Origin: Neolentinus lepideus HHB14362 ss-1
Taxonomy: Eukaryota; Basidiomycota; Agaricomycetes; Gloeophyllales; Gloeophyllaceae
Reading direction: 5' to 3'
Assembly: GCA_001632425.1 (NCBI GenBank)
Contig: KV425721.1
Location: 4,322-17,171 of the forward strand
DNA length: 12,850 nt
Under the pieces are notes generated by a model. The model did not search any database. It saw nothing but the letters and a program-made list of their open reading frames with translations, and was not told where the DNA came from. Below, one piece after another: positions 1 to 8,201 of the stretch. How positions within the stretch are numbered: the first letter of the stretch is position 1; every line of letters begins with the position of its first letter. The translations under genes and the position numbers were made by a program.

Positions 1-333
1 CCTGCAAGACAAGGCTCGCATATGGGGTCTGGTGAAGCAGTCAAGCGAATGGTAAGGCCAGTGACTAGCTGCTTGGAGACTACTTGACGCAAATCCTCCA
101 GATTGGTGTGGGAGCAGTGCTTGTGCCATAAGTCCAAGTCTAAGGGCAACGTACTGAGTGCAGAATGAGCAGAATGCGACGTAGGCACAGTGCTGCCTTC
201 AAGATAGCCTGTGTTTGCATCATTGACTTTGGCCTGGAACTGCAATGTGCCATTGAGATAGAACTTTGCATGGACGTCTTGAATTTCGCATAGGAAACCC
301 TTCTGCCGTGTGAGATGGAAGACTGAAGATCTA
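1..333 (-). pseudogene. Ty1/copia pol fragment: pre-integrase HHCC zinc-finger region ('copia 0'), cut by window edge
   Basis: Reading the minus strand from about 333 to 1 gives an open frame that runs off the left edge. It aligns residue by residue with the same region of the copia element at 10752-11122 and 5126: a His-Leu-Thr segment, FYLNG, NDANTGYLEG, then W-H-x4-H near 124-139 and PDPICEPC near 9-32. This is the GAG pre-integrase domain, whose H-x4-H...C-x2-C zinc finger precedes the integrase core; all four ligands are present here. There is no start codon, and gag plus most of protease are absent. Homology stops at about 322-340, just beside a primer-binding site and LTR, so this is an internally deleted copy rather than an intact polyprotein. 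The identification is firm; which LTR it belongs to is inferred from position. Confidence 0.85.
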
Positions 334-340
334 GAGCCTT

Positions 341-352
341 GGGCTCATAACC
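341..352 (-). promoter_or_regulatory. Primer-binding site, half-tRNA initiator-Met type
   Basis: The minus strand reads GGTTATGAGCCC immediately after the LTR end CCAACA, with no spacer. The plus strand, GGGCTCATAACC, is the anticodon-arm sequence typical of initiator methionine tRNA (CAU loop with GC-rich stem). Drosophila copia and yeast Ty5 are known to prime minus-strand DNA from a cleaved 5' half of initiator tRNA rather than its 3' end. Position and sequence both fit that mode. It marks the neighbouring LTR as a 5' LTR for the leftward element. Confidence 0.75.
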
Positions 353-394
353 TGTTGGCTGTGGAAGATACTAGCTTCAGACAACACCCAAGGG

Positions 395-476
395 CTAAGT
401 CAAACTGTGTCAAGACTATATTCTAGCATAAGGAATACAAGTGGCAGACTCACCTAAGTCAAACTGTGTCAAGACT
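395..476 (-). repeat. Spaced 23-bp direct repeat pair in copia 1 R/U5
   Basis: Identical copies lie at 395-417 and 454-476, a 59-bp period (minus strand: AGTCTTGACACAGTTTGACT followed by TAG). On the minus strand the upstream copy starts about 30 bp after the TATA box, near the expected transcript start, and is followed by GTGAGT. The diverged copia 2 LTR has an equivalent pair made of a different sequence. Confidence 0.8.
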
Positions 477-503
477 GGGGGACACAGAGCGACTTAGGGA
501 GCG

Positions 504-511
504 CTTATATA
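504..511 (-). promoter_or_regulatory. TATA box of copia 1 LTR promoter
   Basis: The minus strand reads TATATAAG about 215 bp into the LTR, followed by GC-rich sequence. Transcription would be expected to start around 470-482. Known LTR promoters of this class place the TATA box at the U3/R boundary, so the position is right. Whether it is active cannot be told from sequence. Confidence 0.6.
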
Positions 512-580
512 CTCTAGGATAGAAAGGGCATGAAGGGAGAAAGACAGATGAAGGAAACATCGAAATAGAAAGAAGAACAA

Positions 581-643
581 AGACATCAAAGACATCAAAG
601 AGAAACAAAGGCAGTGGCTCAGAATAAAGGCAGTGGCTCAGAA
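581..643 (-). repeat. Short tandem repeats in copia 1 U3
   Basis: Plus-strand AGACATCAA is repeated back to back at 581-589 and 590-598. AAAGGCAGTGGCTCAGAA occurs at 607-624 and again at 626-643. U3 repeats of this kind often act as enhancer-like binding sites; that role is inference. Confidence 0.75.
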
Positions 644-727
644 CAAGGAAACTCGGCCTAGACTGTTCTGGACCATTCCATGAGCCACTCAGTCAACAAA
701 GAGTGACCAAGTCATTCAATCCCAACA

Positions 728-736
728 CTCCCCCCT
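728..736 (-). promoter_or_regulatory. Polypurine tract of copia 1
   Basis: The minus strand reads AGGGGGGAG directly before the LTR start TGTTGG. This is the expected position of the plus-strand DNA primer. An identical tract precedes the copia 2 LTR at 2128-2136. Confidence 0.85.
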
Positions 737-742
737 GACTGG

Positions 743-1829
743 TCACTTCCCTAATCCAAGCATCTTCACCATCTCCAATACCTTCGGCCTAGGCAGAGAC
801 TTAGTCAAGATATCTGCAGGCATGTCTGATGTCCTAAGATGGACCATCTTGGAATTGCCTTTAGCAACTTCATCCCTGAGCCAGTAAAAGCGCAAATCTA
901 AGTGCTTCATGCGCCCATGGTGCTCTGGATTCTGTGCAACAGATAGAGCAGATAGGTTGTCGATATAGAGAGTGGAAGGAGAGGACATGTCATAGCCAAA
1001 TTCAGTGAGCAAATTTCGAAGCCAAAGCACTTCCTGGGCAGCAGACACAGCACCCACAAACTCAGCCTCTGTAGTAGACAGCGCCACAATGCTCTGCAAG
1101 CGACTGGTCCAGGAGATAGCACCAGTACCCATCTTGATAACAAAGCCTGTGGTAGACCGGCCATTATCTAAGTTCCCTCCATGGTCAGCATCGACATAGG
1201 ATGTAAACAGCTCAGACCCACGAGTGGGCGCATAAGTCAGCTTGTAGTCCAGTGTGCCCTTGATGTACCGCAGTAAGTGTTTGACTGCCTTCCAGTGTTG
1301 CATGCCTGGGTTCTTGGTGAAGCGAGCAAGGACTCCAACGCTCTTGGCAATGTCTGGACGCGTTGCAACAGCGAGATAGAATAGAGAACCAACAGCATGG
1401 TCATAGGGCACATCCTTCATCTCCAACTCCTGCTCCCTGGTCTTGGGACACATCTCAGAAGACAAATTCGATCCAGGATCCATTGGAGTGCTGACAGGAT
1501 CACAGTCACTGAACCCATAGCGCTGTAAGACATCCAGGGCATACTGGCGCTGGGAGATGCTCAGGGAGCGCTTGGGTCTGTCCCGCTCTATCTGAACTCC
1601 AAGTAGCCATGTGGTAGGGCCTAAATCGCGAAGTTTGAAGTGAGACTTCAAGTCTGACTTGACCTGGGCAATAGCATCCTTGGACTTGGCAGCAATGGTG
1701 ATGTCGTCCACAAAGACCGGGATGAACATCCTAACTTCGCCTTTCCTGTAGACCCACACACTGTGTTCACATACCAGCCTCTGGAATCCCAACTTGACCA
1801 ACACCTCATTCAACTTCTCATGCCAACAT
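743..1829 (-). pseudogene. Copia 1 pol 3' part: RT C-terminal half plus RNase H
   Basis: The minus frame is open from about 1829 to the stop at 743. It starts inside the conserved GRxWHEKLNEV segment of copia RT, so the fingers, most of the palm, integrase, protease and gag are missing. Visible motifs are FVDD of the RT active site (coding GACGAC at 1703-1708), the TPMDPG and VPYxxAVGSLFYL segments, the RNase H VDADHGGN aspartate, STTEAEF glutamate, and YIDN aspartate (codon 959-961), ending in the usual LTKSLPRPK tail. The RT and RNase H catalytic residues seen here are intact, unlike those of copia 2. No ATG fits the start; upstream DNA is the copia 2 LTR. It gives two useful sibling comparisons for the mutated sites in copia 2. 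Confidence 0.9.
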
Positions 1830-2127
1830 CGGCCTATCAAGCTGGAAGCCTGCAGGTCTCACAATGCACACCAGGAAGCCTGAGTCAAGCTCTATAAGTT
1901 GGATATATACACTACAGACAGATTACACACCTGAGTCAAGCTCTATAAGTTGGATGAAGAAGAGCATGACTCTGAATGCGTTTTAGGGAGTAATGTGGCG
2001 TGGGAAAGACACGAGAAGAATAAGGAAACATTGAAATGAAAACAGGACACAACAGGTCGGAGTCAAAGAAGGACAGAGGAACACATACTAGGGTGTCTTC
2101 ATGTCCGAATAGGCACCAATGCCGACA
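1829..2127 (-). repeat. Copia 2 3' LTR (about 299 bp, last bases missing)
   Basis: The minus strand starts TGTCGGC right after a polypurine tract identical to copia 1's. The partner inverted terminus should read GCCGACA; at 1829-1833 only GCCGA is present, followed directly by RT coding sequence of copia 1. The LTR therefore appears to lack its terminal CA. It shares layout with the 353-727 LTR (same start pattern, a CTCCCTAA stretch, a spaced repeat pair in R/U5), but the sequences are clearly diverged. No convincing TATA box replaces TATATAAG at the matching place. The exact left end is uncertain by a few bases because GGCCGA could also be RT codons. Confidence 0.7.
1879..1955 (-). repeat. 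Spaced 26-bp direct repeat pair in copia 2 R/U5
   Basis: Identical copies lie at 1879-1904 and 1930-1955, a 51-bp period. On the minus strand the repeat ends in CTTGACTCAGG and the upstream copy is followed by TGTGTAAT. The position matches the pair in the 353-727 LTR although the repeat sequence differs. Confidence 0.8.
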
Positions 2128-2136
2128 CTCCCCCCT
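2128..2136 (-). promoter_or_regulatory. Polypurine tract of copia 2
   Basis: The minus strand reads AGGGGGGAG immediately before the LTR start TGTCGGC, shortly after the pol stop codon. It is the expected plus-strand primer site. Confidence 0.85.
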
Positions 2137-2156
2137 GACGAGGCACCTCTACAAAC

Positions 2157-5126
2157 TCAAACCAAACCTAAAAGACCAACCATGGTCTCCACCTTCCCCT
2201 TAGCCAACGCTTTCGTCATACAATCAGCCGGCATCTCATCTGTCCTAAGATGTGCCAACCCAATCCTGCCCCTCGCAACCTCATCCCGCAGCCAGTAGAA
2301 CCGCAAATCCAAGTGCTTCATGCGCCCATGATGCTCAGGATTCTTCGCAACAGCTAAAGCGGATTGGTTGTTGATGTACAGCATAGACGGCCCAGAGAGC
2401 GAATAGCCAAGCTCAGTCAGGAAGTTACACAACCAGAGAATCTCCTGAGCTGCAGACACAGCGGCAACATACTCAGCCTCAGTAGTCGAGAGAGTAACGA
2501 TGGACTGAAGGCGACTAGACCAGGAGATAGCACCAGAACCCATCTTGACAACATAACCACTCGTAGAGCGACCATTGTCTGGGTTCCCAGCATGATCAGC
2601 ATCAGTGAAGGTGGTGAACAGCGCAGACAACGATGAGGGAGAGTACGTCAGCTTGTAGTCAATAGCACCCTTCAGATAGCGAAATAGATGCTTAACAGCC
2701 TTCCAATGACGCTTGCCAGGGTTCTTGCTGAAGCGCGCCAGGACTCCAATGCTGTAAGCGATGTCCGGACGCGTAGCAACAGCGAGATAAGCGAGGGCAC
2801 CGACCGCATTGATATAGGGCACAGAGCGCATCTCATCGAACTCAGCCTTAGTCTGAGGAGCCATGGTCGCACTAAGCTTAGAACCAGGGTCCATAGGTGT
2901 CGAGACAGAGTCACAGTCAGCCATACTGAAGCGCGACAAGATGTCGAGGATGTACTGGCGCTGAGAGATAGTCAGAGTCCGGGACGAGCGATTGCGCTTG
3001 ATTTCAACGCCCAGGAGCCAGGAGGTAGGACCTAAGTCACACAGCTTGAAATGCTGCCTTAAGTCATCCTTGACCTTCAGAATTGCAGCAGAGGACTTGC
3101 TGGCAATAGTCATGTTGTCGACAAAGACAGGGATGACGATACGCACATCGTCCTTCCCATAGACCCACACGCTATGCTCACAAGTCAGACGCGAGAAGCC
3201 AAGCTTCTCAGTCAACACCTCATTCAGCTTCTCATGCCAACGCCTCCCAGCCTGCTTAAGGCCATAAAGCGATTTCTGTAATCGCCAAACCCACTCTGGT
3301 CCCTTCTGCTCAAATCCCTCAGGTTGACGCATATAAACGTCCTCCTCCAACGTCCCATTGAGATACGCAGTTGAGATATCGACGCTCTCAAGCTCCAAGT
3401 CCTCTAAAGCAGCTAAGGCGAGAATGGCGCGCAGAGACGCCCACTTAGGAGTTGGAGCAAAAGTCTCGCTGTAATCGAAACCAGGGCGCTGTGAGAAGCC
3501 CTTTGCAACCAAGCGGCCCTTGTAGTGCTCAATAGAGCCATCCGCATTGCGCTTCACCTTGAAAACCCAGCGACTCCCAATAGCCTTGCGACCCGGAAGA
3601 TACTCAACGAGTTCAAACGTCCCATTCTCGACAAGAGACTGGATCTCATCCTGAGCAGCTTTCAACCACTGTTGGCGCTCCTCCTCTGGACGCTGCATCG
3701 CTTCACGGAATGTCCGAGGTTCACTGGTATGCTCCTCGCCCTTGAACGCAGTCTGGACAACAGACTCAAAGGCGTAGTCCAGAGCGTCCTCCCAAGACCA
3801 ATACTTGATAGCCTGACCAGCAAAGACAAAGTCCATACCAGCCGACATAGCACTAGCCAAGTCACCCTCGTCCTTCACATACCCTGGTCCGATATTGAGC
3901 TCATCCTCTTCCACATCATCGTCTGGAGGATGGAACTCATCGGGAGGGGCTGGAGAGGGTGTAGGCAGTTTGAGCGGGTCAGGAGAGTCAGAGGCACGAG
4001 ATGGAGCAGCAGGAGACACTCTAGCACCAGGAGGAGTCAGATTTCGACGTCGAAGTGCAGTCTCATTGAGAGAGCCCTGTTGGCGCGTTGAGCGAGTAGA
4101 GCGTCGAAGAGGTGGATTAGCCGGAGTGTCGACGTTTGGTGGGGGTCCAGGAGGCGGCATAGGCTCTGGAGAAGGAGATGGAGGTGGAGCGATAGCTGGA
4201 GGTGGATGGGGCGGAGCATCGTTGTCGTCATCTCCCCCCTGATCCGGTACATCCAAAGGAAGCTCATCATCTCCCTCCTGACCAGGGACGTCGACAGAGC
4301 TAAGAGGATCGCCAAAAGGGTTGATGTTGCGAGCATTCCCAGGAAAGCAGCGTTCGTCGAAGACAGCATTTGAACTGTTGATGAACTTGCGCTCTGCAGG
4401 ATCCCAGAATGTCCAAGCACGAGTACCAGGGGCGTAGCCAACAAAGATACACTTGCGAGTGTGGGGCTGAAGCGCCTTGCGCTGCTTCTTGCATATAAGG
4501 ACATAAGCGAGCGCACCAAAGACCCGGAAGTAAGAGACGTCCGGTTTCTTTCCCTTCTTCCACAAGGAATAGGGAATCGCACCAGAGAGAGCAGAGCGAG
4601 GGATGCGATTATGGACATGGACAAAGCAGCGAACAGCATAAGTCCAGAATGAAGCAGGTAGCTTAGCCTCAAAGAGCATAGCAGTAACAGCGGCCTGGAT
4701 AGTCTGGTTAGCACGCTCAGCGATACCATTCTGATACGGCTCGTCCGTCTCAGTGTGCTTGCGCACAATACCCTCCTGATGACAGAACTCATCCCAATCC
4801 TTTCCAACATACTCGCCGCCCTTATCATCCATTGAAGACTTGATCTTCGTTCCAAGCTCAGTCTCCACCTGCGCCTTAAAGACTTTAAACGCAGCGAAGG
4901 CATCACTCTTATGCTTAAGGAACGCGATGGTGAAGTAGCGAGTATTGGCGTCGATGAATGTGATCCAGTACCGATAGCCTTCAATCGAGGCGACAGGGAG
5001 TGGACCCTTCAAATCAGAGACAACTAAGTCAAGCAGAGCTGAGGGACGCGTAGCACGCTGAGGAACGTCATGGCGATGCTGCTTGCCAGCGATACAGGGT
5101 TCACAGATGGGGTCCGGAATGCTGCT
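2157..5126 (-). pseudogene. Copia 2 pol: integrase, RT, RNase H
   Basis: The frame is open across 990 codons with no internal stop; its 5' end is the edge of the gypsy LTR, so there is no native start here. It begins with the Cys-Cys half (CEPC) of the HHCC zinc finger. The integrase core triad is intact: Asp in SDLKG, Asp in MDDKGGEY and Glu in NGIAERAN, the last two with 35 residues between. A long Pro/Ser-rich acidic linker follows (roughly 3.8-4.3 kb), then RVT_2 RT (GSRWVFKVK, VDISTAYLNG, SLYGLKQAG) and RNase H (TDADHAGN, STTEAEY). Two catalytic residues are altered. The RT YVDD-type motif reads FVDN (Asn codon 3114-3116), and the RNase H YIDN motif reads YINN (codon 2370-2372). Copia 1 has Asp at both sites. 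The protein would cut, join and copy the element's DNA, but RT and RNase H are predicted inactive. Confidence 0.92.
5122..5126. repeat. Gypsy target-site duplication, left copy (CTGCT)
   Basis: CTGCT at 5122-5126 abuts the outer end of the left gypsy LTR and matches CTGCT at 10752-10756. A 5-bp duplication is the usual Ty3/gypsy size. Keeping one copy restores the copia 2 reading frame. Confidence 0.95.
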
Positions 5127-5246
5127 TGAAAGGCCGGAGGCCTCACTAGACCGGAACCGAGAGAAGCTTAGCACTCAAATAGAACATAGAACGCAGTATA
5201 TAGCTTAAGCAGTGGAACAGGGGGAAAAGGGAAAACTGAGTTACAA
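5127..5246 (-). repeat. Gypsy 3' LTR, truncated (last 120 of 231 bp)
   Basis: It matches the outer 120 bp of the complete LTR at 10521-10751 with a single difference (ACATAG versus ACGTAG). The first ~111 bp of the LTR are missing, and sequence passes directly into the chromodomain at 5247. The outer terminus is intact and abuts the target duplication. The loss is internal, so it probably arose after integration; reverse transcription would otherwise have made the two LTRs equal. Confidence 0.93.
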
Positions 5247-6214
5247 CGACCCGGAAGCCAAGTGTCGTCGCTCTCATCGTAGCCAGTCCAGCGTACCAGG
5301 TATTGCCACCCGCGTCCTCTTCTCCGGGCATCGACGATACATTCGACTTGCCATTCTTCCTGACCATCTTCGGTCACGACGGGTGCCGGGCGAGGGAGCT
5401 TGCGGCTTGGAAAAAGGTTGTCATCGTTAGCGCAATAAGGGACGAGATGCTTGGCATGGAACTCGGGGAAAATGTTTGTCGACGGAGGGAGGTCGAGCGT
5501 ATAGACTGAACGATCGGGGTATGCCTCGGTCACTCTGTAGGGCCCATCAAACCGAGGCATGAATTTAGCAACCCAGAACTTGCCTTTACGCTTGTAATCT
5601 CGTCGCCTATTCTTTGTTGATAGTAACACGTAGTCTCCGACAGAATAGGTGTGTTCTTGGCCCCGATGTTTGTTAGCAAAATGTGTTTGATCTACCTTGG
5701 AGGCGAGGAGGTTGTCTCGGGCCTCCGCAACGTCATTGTTGAGGCGCTGGAGGATCAACTGGGCATCAAGCATGTCGGCGGAGGCCACCGCGTCCGGAAT
5801 GAGGGGAGGGATCACTCGAGGGGAGCGACCATGGCGCAGTTGGAATGGGGTAAAACCTGTCGAAGTATTTAATGTGTTCATGATTGCGAAACGGACACGG
5901 GGGAGGGACTTAGCCCATCCGGATTGTAGGCGGTCGACATGGAAGCGGATAGACTGGTTGACAGTCTTGTTGGTTCGTTCGCTAGCGCCGTCAGTTTTGG
6001 GATGGAAAGATGTCGACATCTTGAGCTTCACTCCTGTCAGTTTAGTGAAGGCAGACCAGAATTTGGAGAGGAACAGATGGTCCCGGTTGCTGACAATATT
6101 GAGCGGGAGTCCATTCTCACAGTACCAGACATCAAAAAAGACTGTTGCGAAGGCTTCAGGTGTGATGTTGGTCTGTACCGGAGCAAGACGGATGTCTGAG
6201 CCGAGGCGATCAGT
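5247..6214 (-). pseudogene. Gypsy pol 3' part: integrase C-terminal half, GPY/F motif, truncated chromodomain
   Basis: This minus-strand frame is offset by one base from the upstream pol segment. It holds the second half of the integrase core (TDRLGSD, WYCENGLP, then VSNRDHLF and HPKTDGASERTN), the FDGPYRV GPY/F motif and a chromodomain (EEWQVECIVDA, WQYLVRWTGYDESDDTW). The catalytic Glu is present (codon 5978-5980). The residue 36 positions before it, normally Asp in SDR, is Asn (codon 6086-6088). The chromodomain stops at WLPGR and then reads into LTR sequence, losing its C-terminal helix. The complete ending is preserved in the inverted copy at 7807-7975. Confidence 0.9.
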
Positions 6215-7806
6215 GAAAGAGTGATTGCGTTGTATCCACTGTCTTCGGGGAGAGGACCAATGAAATCAATGCCGACAGAGTCGCACCTCTTGTCAGGGAC
6301 CGGAAGCGGGTGCAACGGGCCTGTTGGTTTGTTGGTCCTGTCTTTATTGCGTTGGCAGGAGGGACAGGAGGGTAAGTAGGCTGCCTCAAGATCGCGCCGC
6401 ATGTTTGGCCAGTAATACGAGTTACGGAGTGAAGCATAGGATTTTTCGAACCCGAAATGTCCAAGGGCATCATGGGCAAGGTGGTAGAGTGTTTCACGTA
6501 GGTCACCCCATCGGGGAATGACTAGTCTGTTAGCAATATACAGGAGGCCATCACGTACGCTGACCCCATCCGTGTTGTTTGCCGTCGCCAGCAATCGCTC
6601 GCAGAAATGATCCTTTGTGTAGCCAGTTTTGATGGTCTCGAGGATCGTATGGTCAGACGCAATGGCGAACAGGGAGCGTGAATGGCTGGGTAGCTCGGGT
6701 AAGAGCGCGAGTGCCGCAACTGCGGTATAGGGACCAATCGTCAGCGGATCTGCGGGAGGGGAAAACTCGCCTTCATTGTCAGGGGGGAGTCGTGATAGCG
6801 CATCTGCGACTGTGTTGTCTTCACCAGCAATGTATTTGATAGTGAAGTCATACTGTGATAGGAGTTCTTGCCAGCGGAGCTGTCGCCGAGAGAGATTCTT
6901 TTGTGTATTGAAGTGTTCAAGTGTCCTATGATCAGTATAGATGGTAAAAGGGACGCCGAGGAGGTCATTGCGGAACTTCGACAATGCGCGAACTATAGCC
7001 AGGAGTTCTTGCTTGTGTACTGGGTAGTTGAGTTGTGCGCCGTGCATTTGCATTGAGTCGAAGGCGACAGGATGCGCTGTCTCCCATGTCAGGCCGTATG
7101 AAAGCATTGCACCTGTGCAGGACTTGCTGGCATCAGTAGTTACAAAGATGTGATTGTCACCCATGTTGTTGTGGTCAATAGTCGTAAGGCACTCGCGACT
7201 CGTGATCAGTGTCTTGATTGCTTCAAAGGCCGCTTGGTGTGTCGTTGTCCAGGGTGGCCATTCTTTGTCCACCTCCTTGGTTGTGAGGGGGGTAAGTATC
7301 GCTGTGTGTTCTGCGAGTTTCGGAAGGAAGGCTGAGATATACCGGACCAAACCCAGGAAGGCCCGGACATCAGAAGATGACCTAGGAACCGGCCAGGCCA
7401 GGATTTTGTCAACCTTTGCTGGGTCGGCCTCAATGCCACGGGTAGAAACGATGTGACCAAGGAACTTGATTTCTGTAGTGAAAAGGTCAGTTTTCTTGAG
7501 CGAGCAGAAGAGACTCGCCGCGCGTAAGGCTTCAAGTATGAGCCGGACATTCTCCTTGTGTTCCTCGATGGTCTGTGACCAGATTACGATGTCATCTAAA
7601 TATACGTGGCAAATCTTGCCAATATAGCGACGCAGGGCGTTGAACATGCGCCGCTGATGCATAGCAGGTGCATTGCGGCCACCTTGAGGCATAACAAGCC
7701 ACTCGTACAACCTGAAAGGTGTCGTGACAGCAGTATACGGAACATCATCGGGGTGGACTCGCGTCTGATAAAATGAGTTAGTCATGTCTAGTTTAGCAAA
7801 AATCTT
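6215..7806 (-). pseudogene. Gypsy pol middle part: RT (from palm), RNase H, integrase N-terminal half
   Basis: The minus frame is open from about 7806 (KIFAKLD) onward. Numbering from the ATG-coded Met at 7785, visible motifs are the RT active site YLDD (62-65), RNase H Asp218, Glu260, Asp285 and Asp328, the integrase zinc finger His438-x4-His443...Cys474-x2-Cys477, and the first integrase catalytic Asp507 (GIDFIGPL). After YNAITLS near 6215 the frame is lost; the true continuation is one frame over. The upstream third of RT is not contiguous and sits inverted at 8202-8615. RT motif MPQGGRN has Gly where Leu is usual. Retained RT and RNase H catalytic residues look intact, so the main defects are the split, the shift and the integrase Asn. 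Confidence 0.92.
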
Positions 7807-7975
7807 AAGAGGACGCGGGTGGCAATACCTGGTACGCTGGACTGGCTACGATGAGAGCGACGACACTTGGCTTCCGGGTCGTGAACTACAAGATTGCGAG
7901 GCCCTAGACGTATGGCTCAAAAGTCACCCTCTCGACATCATCAAAGGCAATTCTTCGGGGGGGGGAGGAGTGTAA
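7807..7975 (+). pseudogene. Chromodomain C-terminal fragment (complete 3' end of gypsy pol)
   Basis: The first 75 bp match the chromodomain at 5247-5321 (inverted), apparently without differences. It then continues past WLPGR into ELQDCEALDVWLKSH, the C-terminal helix missing from the left copy, and a Gly-rich tail. The stop codon TAA is at 7973-7975, inside the first five bases of the LTR, so the polypurine tract is translated as glycines. No start codon belongs to this piece; it is a displaced 3' end of the integrase gene. Confidence 0.88.
7957..7970 (+). promoter_or_regulatory. Gypsy polypurine tract (only surviving copy)
   Basis: A run of G residues ending in GAGGAG lies directly before the LTR start TGTAAT on the plus strand. 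This is the expected plus-strand primer. The corresponding tract at the left end of the element is deleted. Confidence 0.85.
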
Positions 7976-8201
7976 TCGCGGGCTCTTACGTCACCCACGG
8001 AACCTTTCGTCATGGCCGCGGGCTAAATGACTTGGTTCAAATCCTGTAGTTCACTCACCTTAAAAGGCGGTAAACCTCTGCTTGTAACTCAGTTTTCCCT
8101 TTTCCCCCTGTTCCACTGCTTAAGCTATATACTGCGTTCTATGTTCTATTTGAGTGCTAAGCTTCTCTCGGTTCCGGTCTAGTGAGGCCTCCGGCCTTTC
8201 A
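7971..8201 (+). repeat. Complete internal gypsy LTR (231 bp), inverted
   Basis: It runs from TGTAATCGCG to CCTTTCA. Compared with the right LTR at 10521-10751 in reverse complement, I find three differences in 231 bp. Each is CG in the right LTR versus TG or CA here. At the one site it covers, the left partial LTR shares the allele of this copy. It is followed by only about seven bases of normal leader (CTTTTTT) before RT coding sequence. Confidence 0.95.
8126..8131 (+). promoter_or_regulatory. TATA box of gypsy LTR
   Basis: TATATA lies within GCTATATACTGCG, about 70 bp from the LTR end; the same sequence occurs in the left and right LTRs on the minus strand. A transcript start near 8155-8165 would be expected. 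This is a sequence match only. Confidence 0.5.

Larger units (their letters stand above)
353..727 (-). repeat. Complete copia LTR (375 bp) shared by two element parts
   Basis: On the minus strand it begins TGTTGG and ends CCAACA, a perfect 6-bp terminal inverted repeat with canonical TG...CA ends. A polypurine tract (728-736) abuts the U3 side and a primer-binding site (341-352) abuts the U5 side. U3 has a TATA box at 504-511 and short tandem repeats at 581-643; R/U5 has a spaced 23-bp repeat pair. RNase H of copia 1 ends just upstream, and a pre-integrase fragment starts just downstream. One LTR therefore acts as 3' LTR for one part and 5' LTR for the other. Target duplications cannot be tested because the partner ends are not in the window. 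Confidence 0.85.

Noticed and set aside
447..460. CRISPR-like or satellite array from the spaced repeats
   Set aside because: Only two copies in each LTR, at conserved LTR positions; no array.
450..476. LTR end placed at the spaced repeat near 454 (and near 1881/1932 for copia 2)
   Set aside because: The inverted repeat TGTTGG...CCAACA and adjacent primer-binding site put the copia 1 end at 353; the repeats are internal to R/U5. By analogy the copia 2 end lies near 1829.
4037..4984. Long minus-strand frame of about 315 codons overlapping copia 2 integrase
   Set aside because: It lies in another frame of a well-supported integrase/linker gene and has a Ser/Leu/Arg-rich composition with no domain; a shadow frame.
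5127..5174. Apparent shared N-terminal peptide at the start of three different frames (5174, 8154, 10568)
   Set aside because: All three are the same gypsy LTR sequence read through; the shared residues are not a signal peptide or domain, and the starts are GTG.
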